From positions 51,250 through 115,249 of the forward strand of contig JAKCDU010000005.1 of NCBI GenBank assembly GCA_021838445.1: a DNA stretch of 64,000 nt, read 5' to 3'. This DNA is from Actinomycetes bacterium (GTDB taxonomy: Bacteria > Actinomycetota > Acidimicrobiia > Acidimicrobiales > Palsa-688). Both the position numbers and the translations under genes were made by a program. Below are positions 41,706 through 50,567 of this stretch, in pieces; positions within the stretch are counted from its first letter, which is position 1; the number at the start of each line of letters is the position of its first letter. The notes under the pieces were generated by a model, which did not search any database, was not told where the DNA came from, and worked only from the letters and a program-made list of their open reading frames with translations.

Positions 41706-42959
41706 TCAGGGGGTGGTGGTGGGCACGACCGCCGCCGTACCTTTCGACGCCGCCGTGGTCGGAGTCGTAGGAGCTGTCGCTGCGGACCCGCTCTGCTGGG
41801 CCCGGGCCAGCGCGCCCTTCACCGAGGAGACCAGCTTGGGATCGGGATTGTGGCCGAGATACCACTGGAACTCCGCCACGGCCCCCGAGTAATCGCCCTC
41901 ACCGAGCATGGCCAGGCCCCGGTAGAGGTGAGCCGGGCCGTAGGACGGCTGGGCCTGCTCGGCCCGGACCAGCAGCCCGAGACCCTGCTGCAGGAGTGCC
42001 GGCTGGCCGGTCTGAGCCAGGAGCCACCCCTCGCCGGCCAGGGCCTCGACCTGGTTGGGCTCAGCCTGCAGCACCGTCTGGTAGAGCTTGAGCGCGCCGA
42101 CCGGGTCGTTGCGGTCCTCGTCGGCTGTGGCCGCCACGATATCGGCGACGAGGGTCTGGGAGGTCAGCGACTGCCCGGTTATGGGCTGGCCCGGCAGCCG
42201 GGTGCCCGAGGAGGCGACGACCGCCCACGACGCCCCTCCCGCGACCAGGATCAAGCCGGCCCCGGCCACGACCAGGCGTGCCCGGCGTGATCTCGCCGGC
42301 CTCGCGGTCGGGCCGCCCGACGTGGGCGGCGCGGCCGTCCCGCCGCCGCCCCCCGACTCCCCCACCTCGGATTTGCCTGCCGCATCCCCCGATTCAGGGG
42401 CACCCGCCTCAGGGGCACCCGCCTCAGGTGCACCCGCCTCAGGTGCACCCGCGTCGGGGCCCTCGAGCCGGGAGCGGAGGGTCGGCGGGGCCGGCCCGGC
42501 GACAGCCACCGGAGTAACGGACCGCCAGCGGCGCACGACGACCACGACGCCCACGGCGCCGACGAGTAGAGCTATCACCGGGACCACCCAGACCAGCACG
42601 CTGATCCCCTGGGCCTGTGGTTTCTCCAGGATTCCCGGACCGTAAGAGGCGACCAGCGACGAGAGGATCTGCCCTTGGCTCTGCCCTTTCTGGAGGTCGG
42701 AGCGGATCTGCTGTCGGATGGCGACCGAGGGCGCCGCCTCGGACTGTGACACCGTCTCGCCGTTGCAGACCGGGCAGCGCACCAGGCTCCCTATGTGCTG
42801 CACCTGGGCGTCGAGCGTCGGCCTACCGCCGCCGCCGTGCAGACCGAACGCCAGGGTGGCTCCGGCGATTACCACCAGCACCATCCACGGTGCCCAACTG
42901 CGTAGTCCGCCCCGCCCGGACCGGCGGCCGTCGAACCGCTCGGCGTCCAGGGCGGTCAC
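41706..42959 (-). CDS. ccmH: CcmH-CcmI fusion: cytochrome c maturation with TPR domain
   Basis: A 417-residue membrane protein. After one transmembrane helix (about 24-40) it has the CcmH thiol motif RCPVC (Cys62, Cys65) in LVRCPVCNGETVSQSEA, then a second helix (about 118-140), a low-complexity linker with four GAPEA/GAPES units (about 172-190), a third helix (about 228-250) and C-terminal TPR helices as in CcmI. It would hold reduced apocytochrome c and present it to CcmF. It is the last gene of the operon and overlaps ccmG by 4 bp. Confidence 0.87.
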   Translation of the reverse strand: MTALDAERFDGRRSGRGGLRSWAPWMVLVVIAGATLAFGLHGGGGRPTLDAQVQHIGSLVRCPVCNGETVSQSEAAPSVAIRQQIRSDLQKGQSQGQILSSLVASYGPGILEKPQAQGISVLVWVVPVIALLVGAVGVVVVVRRWRSVTPVAVAGPAPPTLRSRLEGPDAGAPEAGAPEAGAPEAGAPESGDAAGKSEVGESGGGGGTAAPPTSGGPTARPARSRRARLVVAGAGLILVAGGASWAVVASSGTRLPGQPITGQSLTSQTLVADIVAATADEDRNDPVGALKLYQTVLQAEPNQVEALAGEGWLLAQTGQPALLQQGLGLLVRAEQAQPSYGPAHLYRGLAMLGEGDYSGAVAEFQWYLGHNPDPKLVSSVKGALARAQQSGSAATAPTTPTTAASKGTAAVVPTTTP

Positions 42960-43552
42960 GACACCCCGTCGGCCTTGGCGATCACCTTGTCCACCTGGGC
43001 TGCGGTCAGGGGCCCGAAGAATTTGGCCACCACGGTCCCCGAGGGATCCACCAGATAGGACTGGGGTATCTGGCTGACGCCGTAGGCGACCTCTGCAGCG
43101 GTGTCGTCGACCGACGGCCAGGTGAGATGGGCCGAGCGCAGATACGAGCTCAGGCTGTTCACGTCCGCCGGGTCGAAAGCCACCGTCAGCACCTCACCAT
43201 CGCCACTACGGGCGTGCTGATCGGCAAACGCCTGCAGCTGCGGGGCCTCCTGCCGGCAGGGGACGCACCAGCTCGCCATGAAGTTGACCAGCACCCACTT
43301 TCCCCGGAAAGCGGCCAGGGTGACGGTGCCGGAGCTGTTGAGCGAGGGCCCCGAGACGGGGGGTGCCGCTCGGCCCAGCAGGGGGCTGGCGGAGTTGCCC
43401 GTGGAGGCGGGCTTGGCCGACGCCAGGACGGCGATGAGGACGGCCAGTACCGCAGCGACGGCCAAGGAGCTGTACAGGACCACCCGCGATCGGGGCCGCG
43501 GCGACGCCGGCGGGCCGTCGGGGGCGGGGGTGTCCACATCGGTGAAGGTCAT
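42956..43552 (-). CDS. ccmG: TlpA/DsbE-like thioredoxin for cytochrome c maturation
   Basis: A 198-residue membrane-anchored thioredoxin: one helix (about 23-46) and a periplasmic-facing domain with WCVPC (Cys96, Cys99), matching CcmG/DsbE/ResA. It would reduce the CxxCH cysteines of apocytochrome c. A cis-Pro-like segment is IPQSYLVDPSG. It overlaps both neighbours (ATGA with ccmF, and 4 bp into ccmH). Confidence 0.9.
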   Translation of the reverse strand: MTFTDVDTPAPDGPPASPRPRSRVVLYSSLAVAAVLAVLIAVLASAKPASTGNSASPLLGRAAPPVSGPSLNSSGTVTLAAFRGKWVLVNFMASWCVPCRQEAPQLQAFADQHARSGDGEVLTVAFDPADVNSLSSYLRSAHLTWPSVDDTAAEVAYGVSQIPQSYLVDPSGTVVAKFFGPLTAAQVDKVIAKADGVS

Positions 43553-45558
43553 GTCGGGCTTCCCACCTCCGCAGCGACCTCGTCGGCCTCCGGTCCGGAC
43601 GGGCGCTCCGACGGAACCTCGCTCTCAGCCTCCGGTCCGGGCCGGGTCGTCCGCCGGCGCCGGCGGCCGGGCCACGCCGACAGGGCCGTCCCTGCGAGTA
43701 TCACCCCGCCGCCGATCCAGATCCAGCTCACGAGAGGCTCGATGATCACCCCGATGACGGCGGCGTCGCCGGGCTTGGCCGGGGTGGACGGGAAGGTCAG
43801 GTAGATGTCCTCGCCGAGCGAGCTCTTGACCGAGGGGGTGCCGATGGCCTCCTGAGCGAAGGGGTAGTTGTTGACCGCCGGGTTGTAGGCCTGGCCGCCG
43901 TCGACCACGACCACCGCCTCCTCGGCGGTGTGGGTGGGGGTGGCGACCTGGTTGATCCCCTCGTAGGTGAAGGTGTGCCCGTCGAAGGCCGCGCTCTGCC
44001 CCTGTTTGAGAGTGAGCTGCGTCGAGTGGGAGAACGAGTGGCTGGCGGCGAAGCCGACGGCGATGAGGACGACGCCCAGATGGACGACCATCCCTCCCCC
44101 CGAAGGCCCGGTGAAGCCAGCCAGCCCGCGCCCGCGCACCTCGATGAACAGCTGGCGCAGCGCCGAGGTGCCGGCGAAGGCGCCGAGGCCGAAGGCGAGC
44201 AGCGGGTTGAGGCCGCGCAGGCCGCCGATGACGCAAGCCCCGAGGGTGGCCACGGCCACCGCCGCCGGCCAGAACAGACGGGTCCGGACCAACCCGGCGG
44301 TGGTCTGCCTCCACGGCAGGACCGGCGCCACCGCCATGAGGAAGAGGATGCACACCACGAGAGGCATGGTCATCCGGTCGAAGTACGGCGCGCCGACGGT
44401 GATCTGGCTGCCGTTGACCGCCTGGGCGATGAGCGGGAAGACCGTTCCGAGCAGCACGACGAGGGCGAAGGCGCCGAAGAGCAGGTTGTTGGTGAGGAAG
44501 GCGGCCTCCCGTGATATCGGGGAGGCGATCGATCCGGGCGAACGCAACCGGTCGCCACGCCACGCCAGGAGGGCCACCGACGACGCCACGATGACGGCGA
44601 AGAAGGCCAGGAGAGCCGGCCCTATGCCGTTGTTGTTGAAGGAGTGGACCGACTCGATCACCCCCGAGCGGGTGAGGAAGGTGGCCAGGATGGTCAGGCT
44701 GAAGGTGGAGACGAGCAGAGCCAGGTTCCACACCCGAAGCATCCCTCGCCGCTCCTGCACCATGACCGAGTGCAGGTAGGCGGTGGCGGTGATCCAGGGG
44801 AGGAAGGCGGCGTTCTCGACCGGGTCCCACGCCCAGTAGCCGCCCCAGCCGAGCACCTCGTAGCTCCACCATGCGCCGAGGACGACCCCAATGGTGAGGA
44901 ACCCCCACGAGAAGAGGGTCCACCTCCTCGTCTCCACCAGCCACCCCTCTCCGACCCGCCCGGTGATGAGCGAGGCGATGGCGAAGGAGAACGGCACGGT
45001 GAAGCCGACCAGGCCGAGGTAGAGAAGGGGTGGGTGGAAGGCCACCAGGATGTGGTTGGCCAGGAGCGGGTCCGGACCCGGCCCGTCCAGGGGGATGCGG
45101 CCCTTGGTCAAGGTGAAGGGATTGGAGGCGAAGAGCATGAGGCCGAAGAAGAAGGCGGCCACCGCGAACTGCACGGCTGTAGCCCAGGCGACCAGCGGGT
45201 CCGCGGCCCGCCGGCGGAACCTCAGGCTGGTGGCCGCGATCCACCCGGACAGCACCAGGCCCCACAACAGGATCGAGCCGGCCAGGTTGGACCACATGGC
45301 GGTGATCCGGTAGACGAGCGGCGTCTCGGTGCTGTCGTTGTTGGCGACGTACTGCAGCCGGAAGTCATGGGTGATGAGGGCGTGCTGCATGGCCACCGTG
45401 GCGATCACCGCCCCGGCCACGATCACCCAGGCGTAGGTGCGGCCGGCCCGCACCAGATTGGGCCGGCCCCGCAGCAGCCCGACGGCGATCTGCCCCCCGC
45501 CGAGCACGGCCCCCGCGAAGGCCAGGATGAGGGCGCTGAGCCCGGCCGCCGCGTTCAT
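43549..45558 (-). CDS. ccmF: Heme lyase CcmF
   Basis: A 669-residue integral membrane protein of the heme-handling family. The tryptophan-rich WWD-type motif WGGYWAWDPVENAAFLPW is near residue 240, with the surrounding histidines for heme coordination. About 14 hydrophobic segments are evident, and the C terminus carries a soluble loop region. With CcmH/I it attaches heme to apocytochrome c. It overlaps ccmE and ccmG by 4 bp each. Confidence 0.93.
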   Translation of the reverse strand: MNAAAGLSALILAFAGAVLGGGQIAVGLLRGRPNLVRAGRTYAWVIVAGAVIATVAMQHALITHDFRLQYVANNDSTETPLVYRITAMWSNLAGSILLWGLVLSGWIAATSLRFRRRAADPLVAWATAVQFAVAAFFFGLMLFASNPFTLTKGRIPLDGPGPDPLLANHILVAFHPPLLYLGLVGFTVPFSFAIASLITGRVGEGWLVETRRWTLFSWGFLTIGVVLGAWWSYEVLGWGGYWAWDPVENAAFLPWITATAYLHSVMVQERRGMLRVWNLALLVSTFSLTILATFLTRSGVIESVHSFNNNGIGPALLAFFAVIVASSVALLAWRGDRLRSPGSIASPISREAAFLTNNLLFGAFALVVLLGTVFPLIAQAVNGSQITVGAPYFDRMTMPLVVCILFLMAVAPVLPWRQTTAGLVRTRLFWPAAVAVATLGACVIGGLRGLNPLLAFGLGAFAGTSALRQLFIEVRGRGLAGFTGPSGGGMVVHLGVVLIAVGFAASHSFSHSTQLTLKQGQSAAFDGHTFTYEGINQVATPTHTAEEAVVVVDGGQAYNPAVNNYPFAQEAIGTPSVKSSLGEDIYLTFPSTPAKPGDAAVIGVIIEPLVSWIWIGGGVILAGTALSAWPGRRRRRTTRPGPEAESEVPSERPSGPEADEVAAEVGSPT

Positions 45559-46100
45559 TTGGAGGTCTGGGTGGTGGCGTAGGGGTCGGTGGGAGGGGTG
45601 TAGTTGCTGGTGTGCTTGATCATGATCAGGTCACTCTGGAACACGTTCCCCGCCCAGCTACCCTCGAGCACCACCGGCACGCCCGGTTTGAACAGCTGCG
45701 GTGGCTCCTTGGTGTCGACCACCTGAGCCGTCACCCGCTCGTAGGTGATGCTGAAGGTGGTGGTGTTGCCGACCTGACGCACGTCGTCGTCGACGGTGCC
45801 CATGATCCGGAAGTGCCTGGTCCCGAGCGACGACCGGTCGGCCACCGCCTGGGGCACCGTCTTGTAGTACTCGGTGGCGTTGCCCAGACCTTCGACCACG
45901 ACGAAGGCGATGGCGGCGGCCACCACGGCGGCGGCGATCACCTGGCGGCGGCGCGAGCCGAGCAGGGCCCGACGGCGGACCAGGCGGGGGGCGGGGGGCA
46001 CACCGGCCCCGGGCGACGCGCCGGCGCCGGACGCCTCCGCAGACGCCGCCGCGGGAGACGAGGAGGCGGTCGGCGCGTCAGCCGAGTCGGTTACCGCCAT
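45555..46100 (-). CDS. ccmE: Heme chaperone CcmE
   Basis: A 181-residue protein with a disordered N terminus, one transmembrane helix (about 50-68) and the OB-fold heme chaperone domain. The heme-binding motif is the classical HxxxY (H163-T-S-N-Y167), not the CxxxY variant known from archaea and some bacteria. ATG 46100 is used; a longer open frame to 46247 reads through ccmD in another frame. It overlaps the 3' end of ccmD by 10 bp and ccmF by 4 bp. Confidence 0.9.
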   Translation of the reverse strand: MAVTDSADAPTASSSPAAASAEASGAGASPGAGVPPAPRLVRRRALLGSRRRQVIAAAVVAAAIAFVVVEGLGNATEYYKTVPQAVADRSSLGTRHFRIMGTVDDDVRQVGNTTTFSITYERVTAQVVDTKEPPQLFKPGVPVVLEGSWAGNVFQSDLIMIKHTSNYTPPTDPYATTQTSK

Positions 46101-46216
46101 GTCTTCTCCCCCGGCGGCAGGCTGCGGACCAGAACCCGTCCCCGGCGCAAGGTCCTCCAGGTGTAGACCGCCACCAGGACCCCGGCGGCCGCCCAGCCAC
46201 CTGCCACGTAGCTCAC
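46091..46216 (-). CDS. ccmD: CcmD-like small membrane protein
   Basis: A 41-residue frame found by eye between ccmC and ccmE. GTG 46216 overlaps the ccmC stop as GTGA and the TAA at 46091-46093 lies inside the ccmE start. The product has one hydrophobic helix (SYVAGGWAAAGVLVAVYTW) followed by a basic stretch (RTLRRGR), exactly the plan of CcmD, which bridges the CcmABC release complex and CcmE. Position, overlaps and topology all agree, although the sequence is too short for homology alone. Confidence 0.8.
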   Translation of the reverse strand: MSYVAGGWAAAGVLVAVYTWRTLRRGRVLVRSLPPGEKTWR

Positions 46217-47052
46217 TCTGAGACCTCCCCGTCCCGACCCATCTCACTACCGGCGCTCGAACTCGAGGCGGCCACGGCCGGGCCGGGGCCCACGACCGCC
46301 GACTCGGCCGGTCGGTCCTGAACGGCGGCGCTGGCTTCGGCGCGGCGCTCGGCGATGGCCACCGCGAAACCCTCCTCCTCGAAGCGGTCCTCGAGCACCT
46401 CCACCCGGTAGCGGTGGACGACCAGCCAGGAGAACACCAGGCCCACCGCCACGAAACTGAGGAGCATGGTGTAGAGCTGCGACCCGTGGATGAGGGGGTT
46501 GGCCCGCATGAGGGTGTCCCCCTGGTGGAGGGTCGTCCACCACGAAGTGGCGTAATGGTCGATCGGCACGAGGGCGACGCACACGACGGCCACGATGGCC
46601 GACGTGAGAGCCCGACTCTCGGGGTTGCCCCCGGTCCGGCGCAGGGCCAGGTAGCCGAGGAAGACGGCGCAGAGCAGCGCGGTCAGGGTCAGGCGGGCGT
46701 CCCAGGTCCACCACACCCCCCACGACCCCCGACCCCAGATCGACCCCGTGGCCAGGGTGATGACGCAGAACACCACGCCGACCTCGGCCGACGCCGCGGC
46801 GAGGCGGTCCCAGCGGCGGCTGCGGGTCCGGGGCCACAGGTAGGCCAGGCTGGCCAGGGCGCACAACCCGAAGCCGACGTAGCACGCCGTGGCCGCAGCC
46901 GGGTGGACGTAGATGAGCCGGACCAGCTGGCCCTGCACCGCGTCGGGCGGCGTGAGCCACAGACCGAACAGCGCGGTCAACGCGACGGTGACGAGCGACC
47001 CGGCGCCGAGGACCCGGGTGAGCTGATTGGCAGTCCCTTTGTGCACGGTCAT
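46213..47052 (-). CDS. ccmC: Heme exporter / heme-handling protein CcmC
   Basis: A 279-residue membrane protein with six hydrophobic segments. The heme-handling WWD motif is WGVWWTWDARLTLTALL near residue 115 and flanking histidines are in YVHPAAA and SWWTTLHQGDTL. It loads heme onto CcmE. ATG 47052 overlaps the ccmB stop (ATGA); a longer frame to 47178 has no family resemblance. The last 60 residues are an Ala/Glu-rich cytoplasmic tail longer than usual. Confidence 0.9.
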   Translation of the reverse strand: MTVHKGTANQLTRVLGAGSLVTVALTALFGLWLTPPDAVQGQLVRLIYVHPAAATACYVGFGLCALASLAYLWPRTRSRRWDRLAAASAEVGVVFCVITLATGSIWGRGSWGVWWTWDARLTLTALLCAVFLGYLALRRTGGNPESRALTSAIVAVVCVALVPIDHYATSWWTTLHQGDTLMRANPLIHGSQLYTMLLSFVAVGLVFSWLVVHRYRVEVLEDRFEEEGFAVAIAERRAEASAAVQDRPAESAVVGPGPAVAASSSSAGSEMGRDGEVSE

Positions 47053-47717
47053 GTTTCTTCCACCAGCGTCGAGAATGACACGACTCCAAGAGCCAGGTAG
47101 ATCACCCCGAAAGCGACGAGCAGGGAGAGCCATCTCCACCCGTCGGTGGTCGATGACCCAAGAGCCGCCATCCAGCACTGGGTGGCGGCCAGAAGCACCG
47201 GTGCCACCACCGGCAGCACCAGGAGCGGCAGCAGCGTCTCCCGTCCCCGTACACCCGAGGCGATCATCCCGTAGACGGTCCCGGCGGCCGCCAGGCCGAC
47301 GCTGGCGACCAAGGCGCTCACCACGAGGAGGGCCGGATCGTGGAGCCGGGTCCCGAACAGGACGACTACCCCGACCCCGAGCAGGACCTCCAGGGCCACC
47401 AGTTCGATGACGACCGCGGCCACCTTGCCGAGGAATATCCCGGCTGGGTCCAGCCCCGAGAGGCGTAGCCCGTCGCGGGTACCGTCGGTGGCCTCGATGG
47501 CGAAGCTGCGCTGGACCGCCAGCAGCGACGACAGGAGTACCGCCACCCAGAACAGGCCCGGCGCCGCCTGGGTGAGCAGGTTGTGGTCCTGGTCGAAGGC
47601 GAAGCCGAACAGGAGGAGTACCAGCATCGCGTAAGGGGCCACCTGCATGGTCGCCACCCGACCGCGTATCTCGATGCGCAGGTCCTTGCCCCCGACCAGG
47701 AGGGCGTCACGCCACAA
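47049..47717 (-). CDS. ccmB: Heme exporter permease CcmB
   Basis: A 222-residue permease with six hydrophobic segments. Family landmarks are KDLRIEIRGR at the N terminus, SFAIEATDGTRDGLRLSGLDP in the cytoplasmic loop and LLPLLVLPVVAPVLLAATQ. With CcmA and CcmC it forms the ABC complex that releases holo-CcmE. It overlaps ccmA by 11 bp and ccmC by 4 bp. Confidence 0.9.
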   Translation of the reverse strand: MWRDALLVGGKDLRIEIRGRVATMQVAPYAMLVLLLFGFAFDQDHNLLTQAAPGLFWVAVLLSSLLAVQRSFAIEATDGTRDGLRLSGLDPAGIFLGKVAAVVIELVALEVLLGVGVVVLFGTRLHDPALLVVSALVASVGLAAAGTVYGMIASGVRGRETLLPLLVLPVVAPVLLAATQCWMAALGSSTTDGWRWLSLLVAFGVIYLALGVVSFSTLVEET

Positions 47718-48429
47718 CGGGGACCACCTCCCCGGCGGTCCGCGGCCGGTCGTCGGCCCCGGCGGCGCCGGGGGGCGGGGCCGGGGCGGTCACCGACTCG
47801 ACCGCACCGCCGGCGATGGTCACGATGGTACGGGCCAGGCTGGCCGCCCGGTCGGCTTCGTGAGAGGCCATCACCACGGTGCGCCCCCGCGCCGCAGCGG
47901 CCAAGACCAGGCCGTCGAGCAGGTCCCGGTGCTCGGCGTCCAAGCCGGCGTGGGGCTCGTCGAGCAGCCATATCTCGGGGTCCCGGGCGACGAGCACCGA
48001 AAGCGCCACGCGGCGCCGCTGGCCCGCCGACAGATCGGCGACGGCGGCTTCGAGGAGACGCCCGGTGATCCCGAGGGTGGAAAGGGCCGGCTCGGCTCGG
48101 TCGGGTCCCAGTCGGGCGGCGCGCAGGGCGAAGCGAAGATTGTCCAGGGGAGACATCTCCTGGTACAGGCCCGTCTGGTGGCCGACCAACCCGACCTGAC
48201 GGCGGACCGCCCGCTGGTCCTGGATGAGGTCGTGGCCGAGCACGGACGCCTCACCCGCCACGACGCGCACCAGTCCGGCGCAGGCTCTGAGCAGACTGGT
48301 CTTGCCGGCCCCGTTGGCGCCGCGCAGGAGCATCACGTCACCTCGGGCCACGTCTAGATCGACACCGGCCAGGACCGGGAAACGGCCGGCCAGTGCCACT
48401 GCGGAACGGAATCGGATCACCTGGTCCAT
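47707..48429 (-). CDS. ccmA: ATPase CcmA of the heme-release complex
   Basis: A 240-residue ABC ATPase with Walker A GANGAGKTS (residues 37-45), Q-loop VGHQTGLYQEMSPLDNLRFA, signature LSAGQRRR and Walker B IWLLDEPHAGLD. It is the first gene of the operon. ATG 48429 is preceded by GAGGCGG; a TACCGT hexamer at 48443-48448 (minus strand) could be its -10 element. A longer frame to 48642 overlaps the divergent gene. Confidence 0.9.
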   Translation of the reverse strand: MDQVIRFRSAVALAGRFPVLAGVDLDVARGDVMLLRGANGAGKTSLLRACAGLVRVVAGEASVLGHDLIQDQRAVRRQVGLVGHQTGLYQEMSPLDNLRFALRAARLGPDRAEPALSTLGITGRLLEAAVADLSAGQRRRVALSVLVARDPEIWLLDEPHAGLDAEHRDLLDGLVLAAAARGRTVVMASHEADRAASLARTIVTIAGGAVESVTAPAPPPGAAGADDRPRTAGEVVPVVA

Positions 48430-48495
48430 GACGACCGCCTCAACGGTAGCGATGGCGCCCGCCTTATTGCCATCCGGGACCTCCGCCGAGGCAAC

Positions 48496-48501
48496 TACCG
48501 T
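48496..48501 (+). promoter_or_regulatory. -10 element of a probable leaderless promoter (DUF5317-type gene)
   Basis: TACCGT ends 7 nt before the ATG at 48509. About 50 bp away the ccm operon starts in the opposite direction with its own TACCGT hexamer. Confidence 0.5.
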
Positions 48502-48508
48502 CGAAGCC

Positions 48509-49126
48509 ATGTGGCTCCTACTGGCGGCGGTGCTGGCCGGGGCCGGATCTGGTGCAGCGGCCGGAGTGGGCCGGGACGGGGTGGCGGCCGGAGTGGCCCA
48601 GGCCGGGTCGAAGCCCGACCCGCAGGCCCCCACCCCGACCACCCCGCCGCCTCGCGCCGGGGACCGTCAGTGGCGGCGGCCGGGGCTGGCCGCCCTCGCT
48701 CTGGCGTTGGTGGCGGCCTCCGCTCACTGGCCGCGCGCCGGGGTCGGGACGGCGCTTCAAGCGGCCGGGTACGCAGTCGGTGCCGGATTCGGCGTCTTGA
48801 ACCGACGCCATCCCGGCGCCGTCCTGGTCTCCGCCGGGCTGATCGCCAACCTGCTGGTGGTTGCTCTCAACGGGGGCATGCCGGTGAGCGGTTTAGCGGC
48901 CGGCGTCCCTGCCGGCGCCCACCACCACGGCCTCGGAGCGGGTGACCGCCTGGCTTTCCTCGCCGACGACGTCGTCGTGCCCGTCACCGGCGAGCGGGTG
49001 TCGGCCGGGGACCTGCTCGTGGCTCTCGGAGGGGCCGTGATGGCCTTCAGCTGGGCCGAGCCGGCCGTACGCGCCGAGCGGGCCGGACGGCGGGGGGCCG
49101 CCCAGGCGACCCCCGGGGCGGGCTGA
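48509..49126 (+). CDS. DUF5317-like integral membrane protein
   Basis: A 205-residue membrane protein with four to five hydrophobic segments and a conserved-looking middle NRRHPGAVLVSAGLIANLLVVALNGGMPVS, as in the DUF5317 family. The loop GAHHHGLGAGDRLAFLADDVVVP is hydrophilic and probably extracytoplasmic. Function unknown. A glycosyltransferase gene follows after 6 bp on the same strand, so the two are likely co-transcribed. Confidence 0.7.
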   Translation: MWLLLAAVLAGAGSGAAAGVGRDGVAAGVAQAGSKPDPQAPTPTTPPPRAGDRQWRRPGLAALALALVAASAHWPRAGVGTALQAAGYAVGAGFGVLNRRHPGAVLVSAGLIANLLVVALNGGMPVSGLAAGVPAGAHHHGLGAGDRLAFLADDVVVPVTGERVSAGDLLVALGGAVMAFSWAEPAVRAERAGRRGAAQATPGAG

Positions 49127-49132
49127 GCCGCG

Positions 49133-50224
49133 GTGGCCGGGATCCGAGGGGGCGGGCGACCGGTGGCCGTGTCGCTGTCGTTCCGCCTCGGCGGCGCCGA
49201 CGGGGTGTCGGTGGAGGCGGCCAAGTGGGCCTGGGCGCTGACCCAGCTCGGCTATCAGGTCACGACCGTGGCCGGGGCCGGCCCCGTCGACGTCGTCGTC
49301 CCCGGTCTCGACGCCGGCGCCTGGCTCACGGGCCAGGAGGCCGGCGCGGTGGACATGGGCGCCCTGCGGGCCGCTCTCGCCCCCGCTCAGATCGTGGTGG
49401 TGGAGAACCTCTGCTCGCTTCCCCTCAATCCCGCCGCCCGGGATGCCGTGGCCGAGGTGCTGGCCGGCCGGCCGGCCATCATGCGCCACCACGACCTGCC
49501 CTGGCAACGGGACCGCTTCCGGGGCCAGCCACCCCCACCCGACGATCCCGAGTGGCGCCATGTGACCATCAACGAGCTATCGGTGAGGCAGCTCGCCGAC
49601 AGGGGCATCGAGGCAACCGTCCTGCGCAACTGCTTCGACCCCGACCCCCCACCGGGCGACCGGGAGGGAACCCGCCGGTCGCTCGACCTCGGCGACGACC
49701 AGCTGCTGGTGCTCCAACCGACGCGGGCCATTCCCCGCAAGCGCACCGACCTCGGACTGGCGCTGGCCGCCGAGCTCGAGGCCGACTACTGGCTGCTCGG
49801 GCCGACCGAGGAAGGCTTCGCACCGGAGTTGGCCGCGCTGCTGTCGGCCGCCCGGGTTCGGGTGCACCGAGGACCGGTGGCGCCCATGGTCGGATGGCAG
49901 GGGGTGGAGCATGCCTACGCCGCCTGTGACGTGGTGTCGTTCCCCTCCGACTGGGAGGGTTTCGGCAATCCCCCCGTCGAAGCCTCCATATTCGGTCGTC
50001 CCGCGGCGGTGGGCCGCTACCCGGTGGCCGATGAGCTGAGAGAGCTCGGCTTCCGCTGGTTCGACGTCGCCCGGCCGGCGGATCTGCTGGCCTGGCTGGC
50101 CGATCCCGACGCCGACCTCATCGACCACAACCGGGCCATGGTGCGCGACCACCTCCACATAGCTTCCCTACCCCACCGGATCAGCTCGCTCATCAGCGAC
50201 GCCGGGTGGCCGCTGCCGCGCTGA
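49133..50224 (+). CDS. Glycosyltransferase (GT-B, family 1/4-like)
   Basis: A 363-residue GT-B glycosyltransferase. The acceptor domain starts with [24 protein letters not shown] and the donor domain includes [51 protein letters not shown] (the E-x7-E type donor site near 285-293). No signal peptide is present. The sugar and acceptor are unknown. Two other GT-B genes lie in the window (14305 and 53482), without obvious clustering. Confidence 0.82.
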   Translation: MAGIRGGGRPVAVSLSFRLGGADGVSVEAAKWAWALTQLGYQVTTVAGAGPVDVVVPGLDAGAWLTGQEAGAVDMGALRAALAPAQIVVVENLCSLPLNPAARDAVAEVLAGRPAIMRHHDLPWQRDRFRGQPPPPDDPEWRHVTINELSVRQLADRGIEATVLRNCFDPDPPPGDREGTRRSLDLGDDQLLVLQPTRAIPRKRTDLGLALAAELEADYWLLGPTEEGFAPELAALLSAARVRVHRGPVAPMVGWQGVEHAYAACDVVSFPSDWEGFGNPPVEASIFGRPAAVGRYPVADELRELGFRWFDVARPADLLAWLADPDADLIDHNRAMVRDHLHIASLPHRISSLISDAGWPLPR

Positions 50225-50567
50225 GCGCGTCGGCGCCGGCCGTCGGCGAAACTTCCGGTCATCCCCCCGCGCCGTCATCTCTCGGCAGGTGGCACCAGGC
50301 GGTGGCGCCGTCGCCGCACTCGGGCCGCGAGGAGGCTCGTCCCGGGGCGGCGCGCCGGAGTAGGGCGCAGCGGCTCGGGAGGGCGGCTCGTCACCTTGGC
50401 CGGTGACTGGTTGGGTGGCCTCACGGTGAATGTCTTCGGTAAGTGCTCGGCGGGGGCTTGCTTTTTGTTTGGACTGGAAGAAGACCGCAATCCCGCATTC
50501 TGCGTACGAACGTGTGATTACCCGCCGGCCCCGGAGCCAAACGTCACCGGCCCCTGTTTCTGCCAGG
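50225..50567. other. 343-bp spacer without a supported gene
   Basis: GC-rich at first, then unusually AT-richer (about 50455-50540). Near 50390-50410 GTCACC, six bases, GGTGAC forms a dyad. I see no convincing -35/-10 pair and no frame with coding character; short frames here are chance readings. It must hold the TetR-type gene's promoter and possibly its operator. Confidence 0.5.

Noticed and set aside
42380..42460. Repeated 15-base units as a regulatory array
   Set aside because: They are coding repeats (GAPEA) in the ccmH/I linker.
47878..48068. Long plus-strand frames across ccmA
   Set aside because: Antisense readings of the ATPase; the minus strand has Walker A, signature and Walker B in register.
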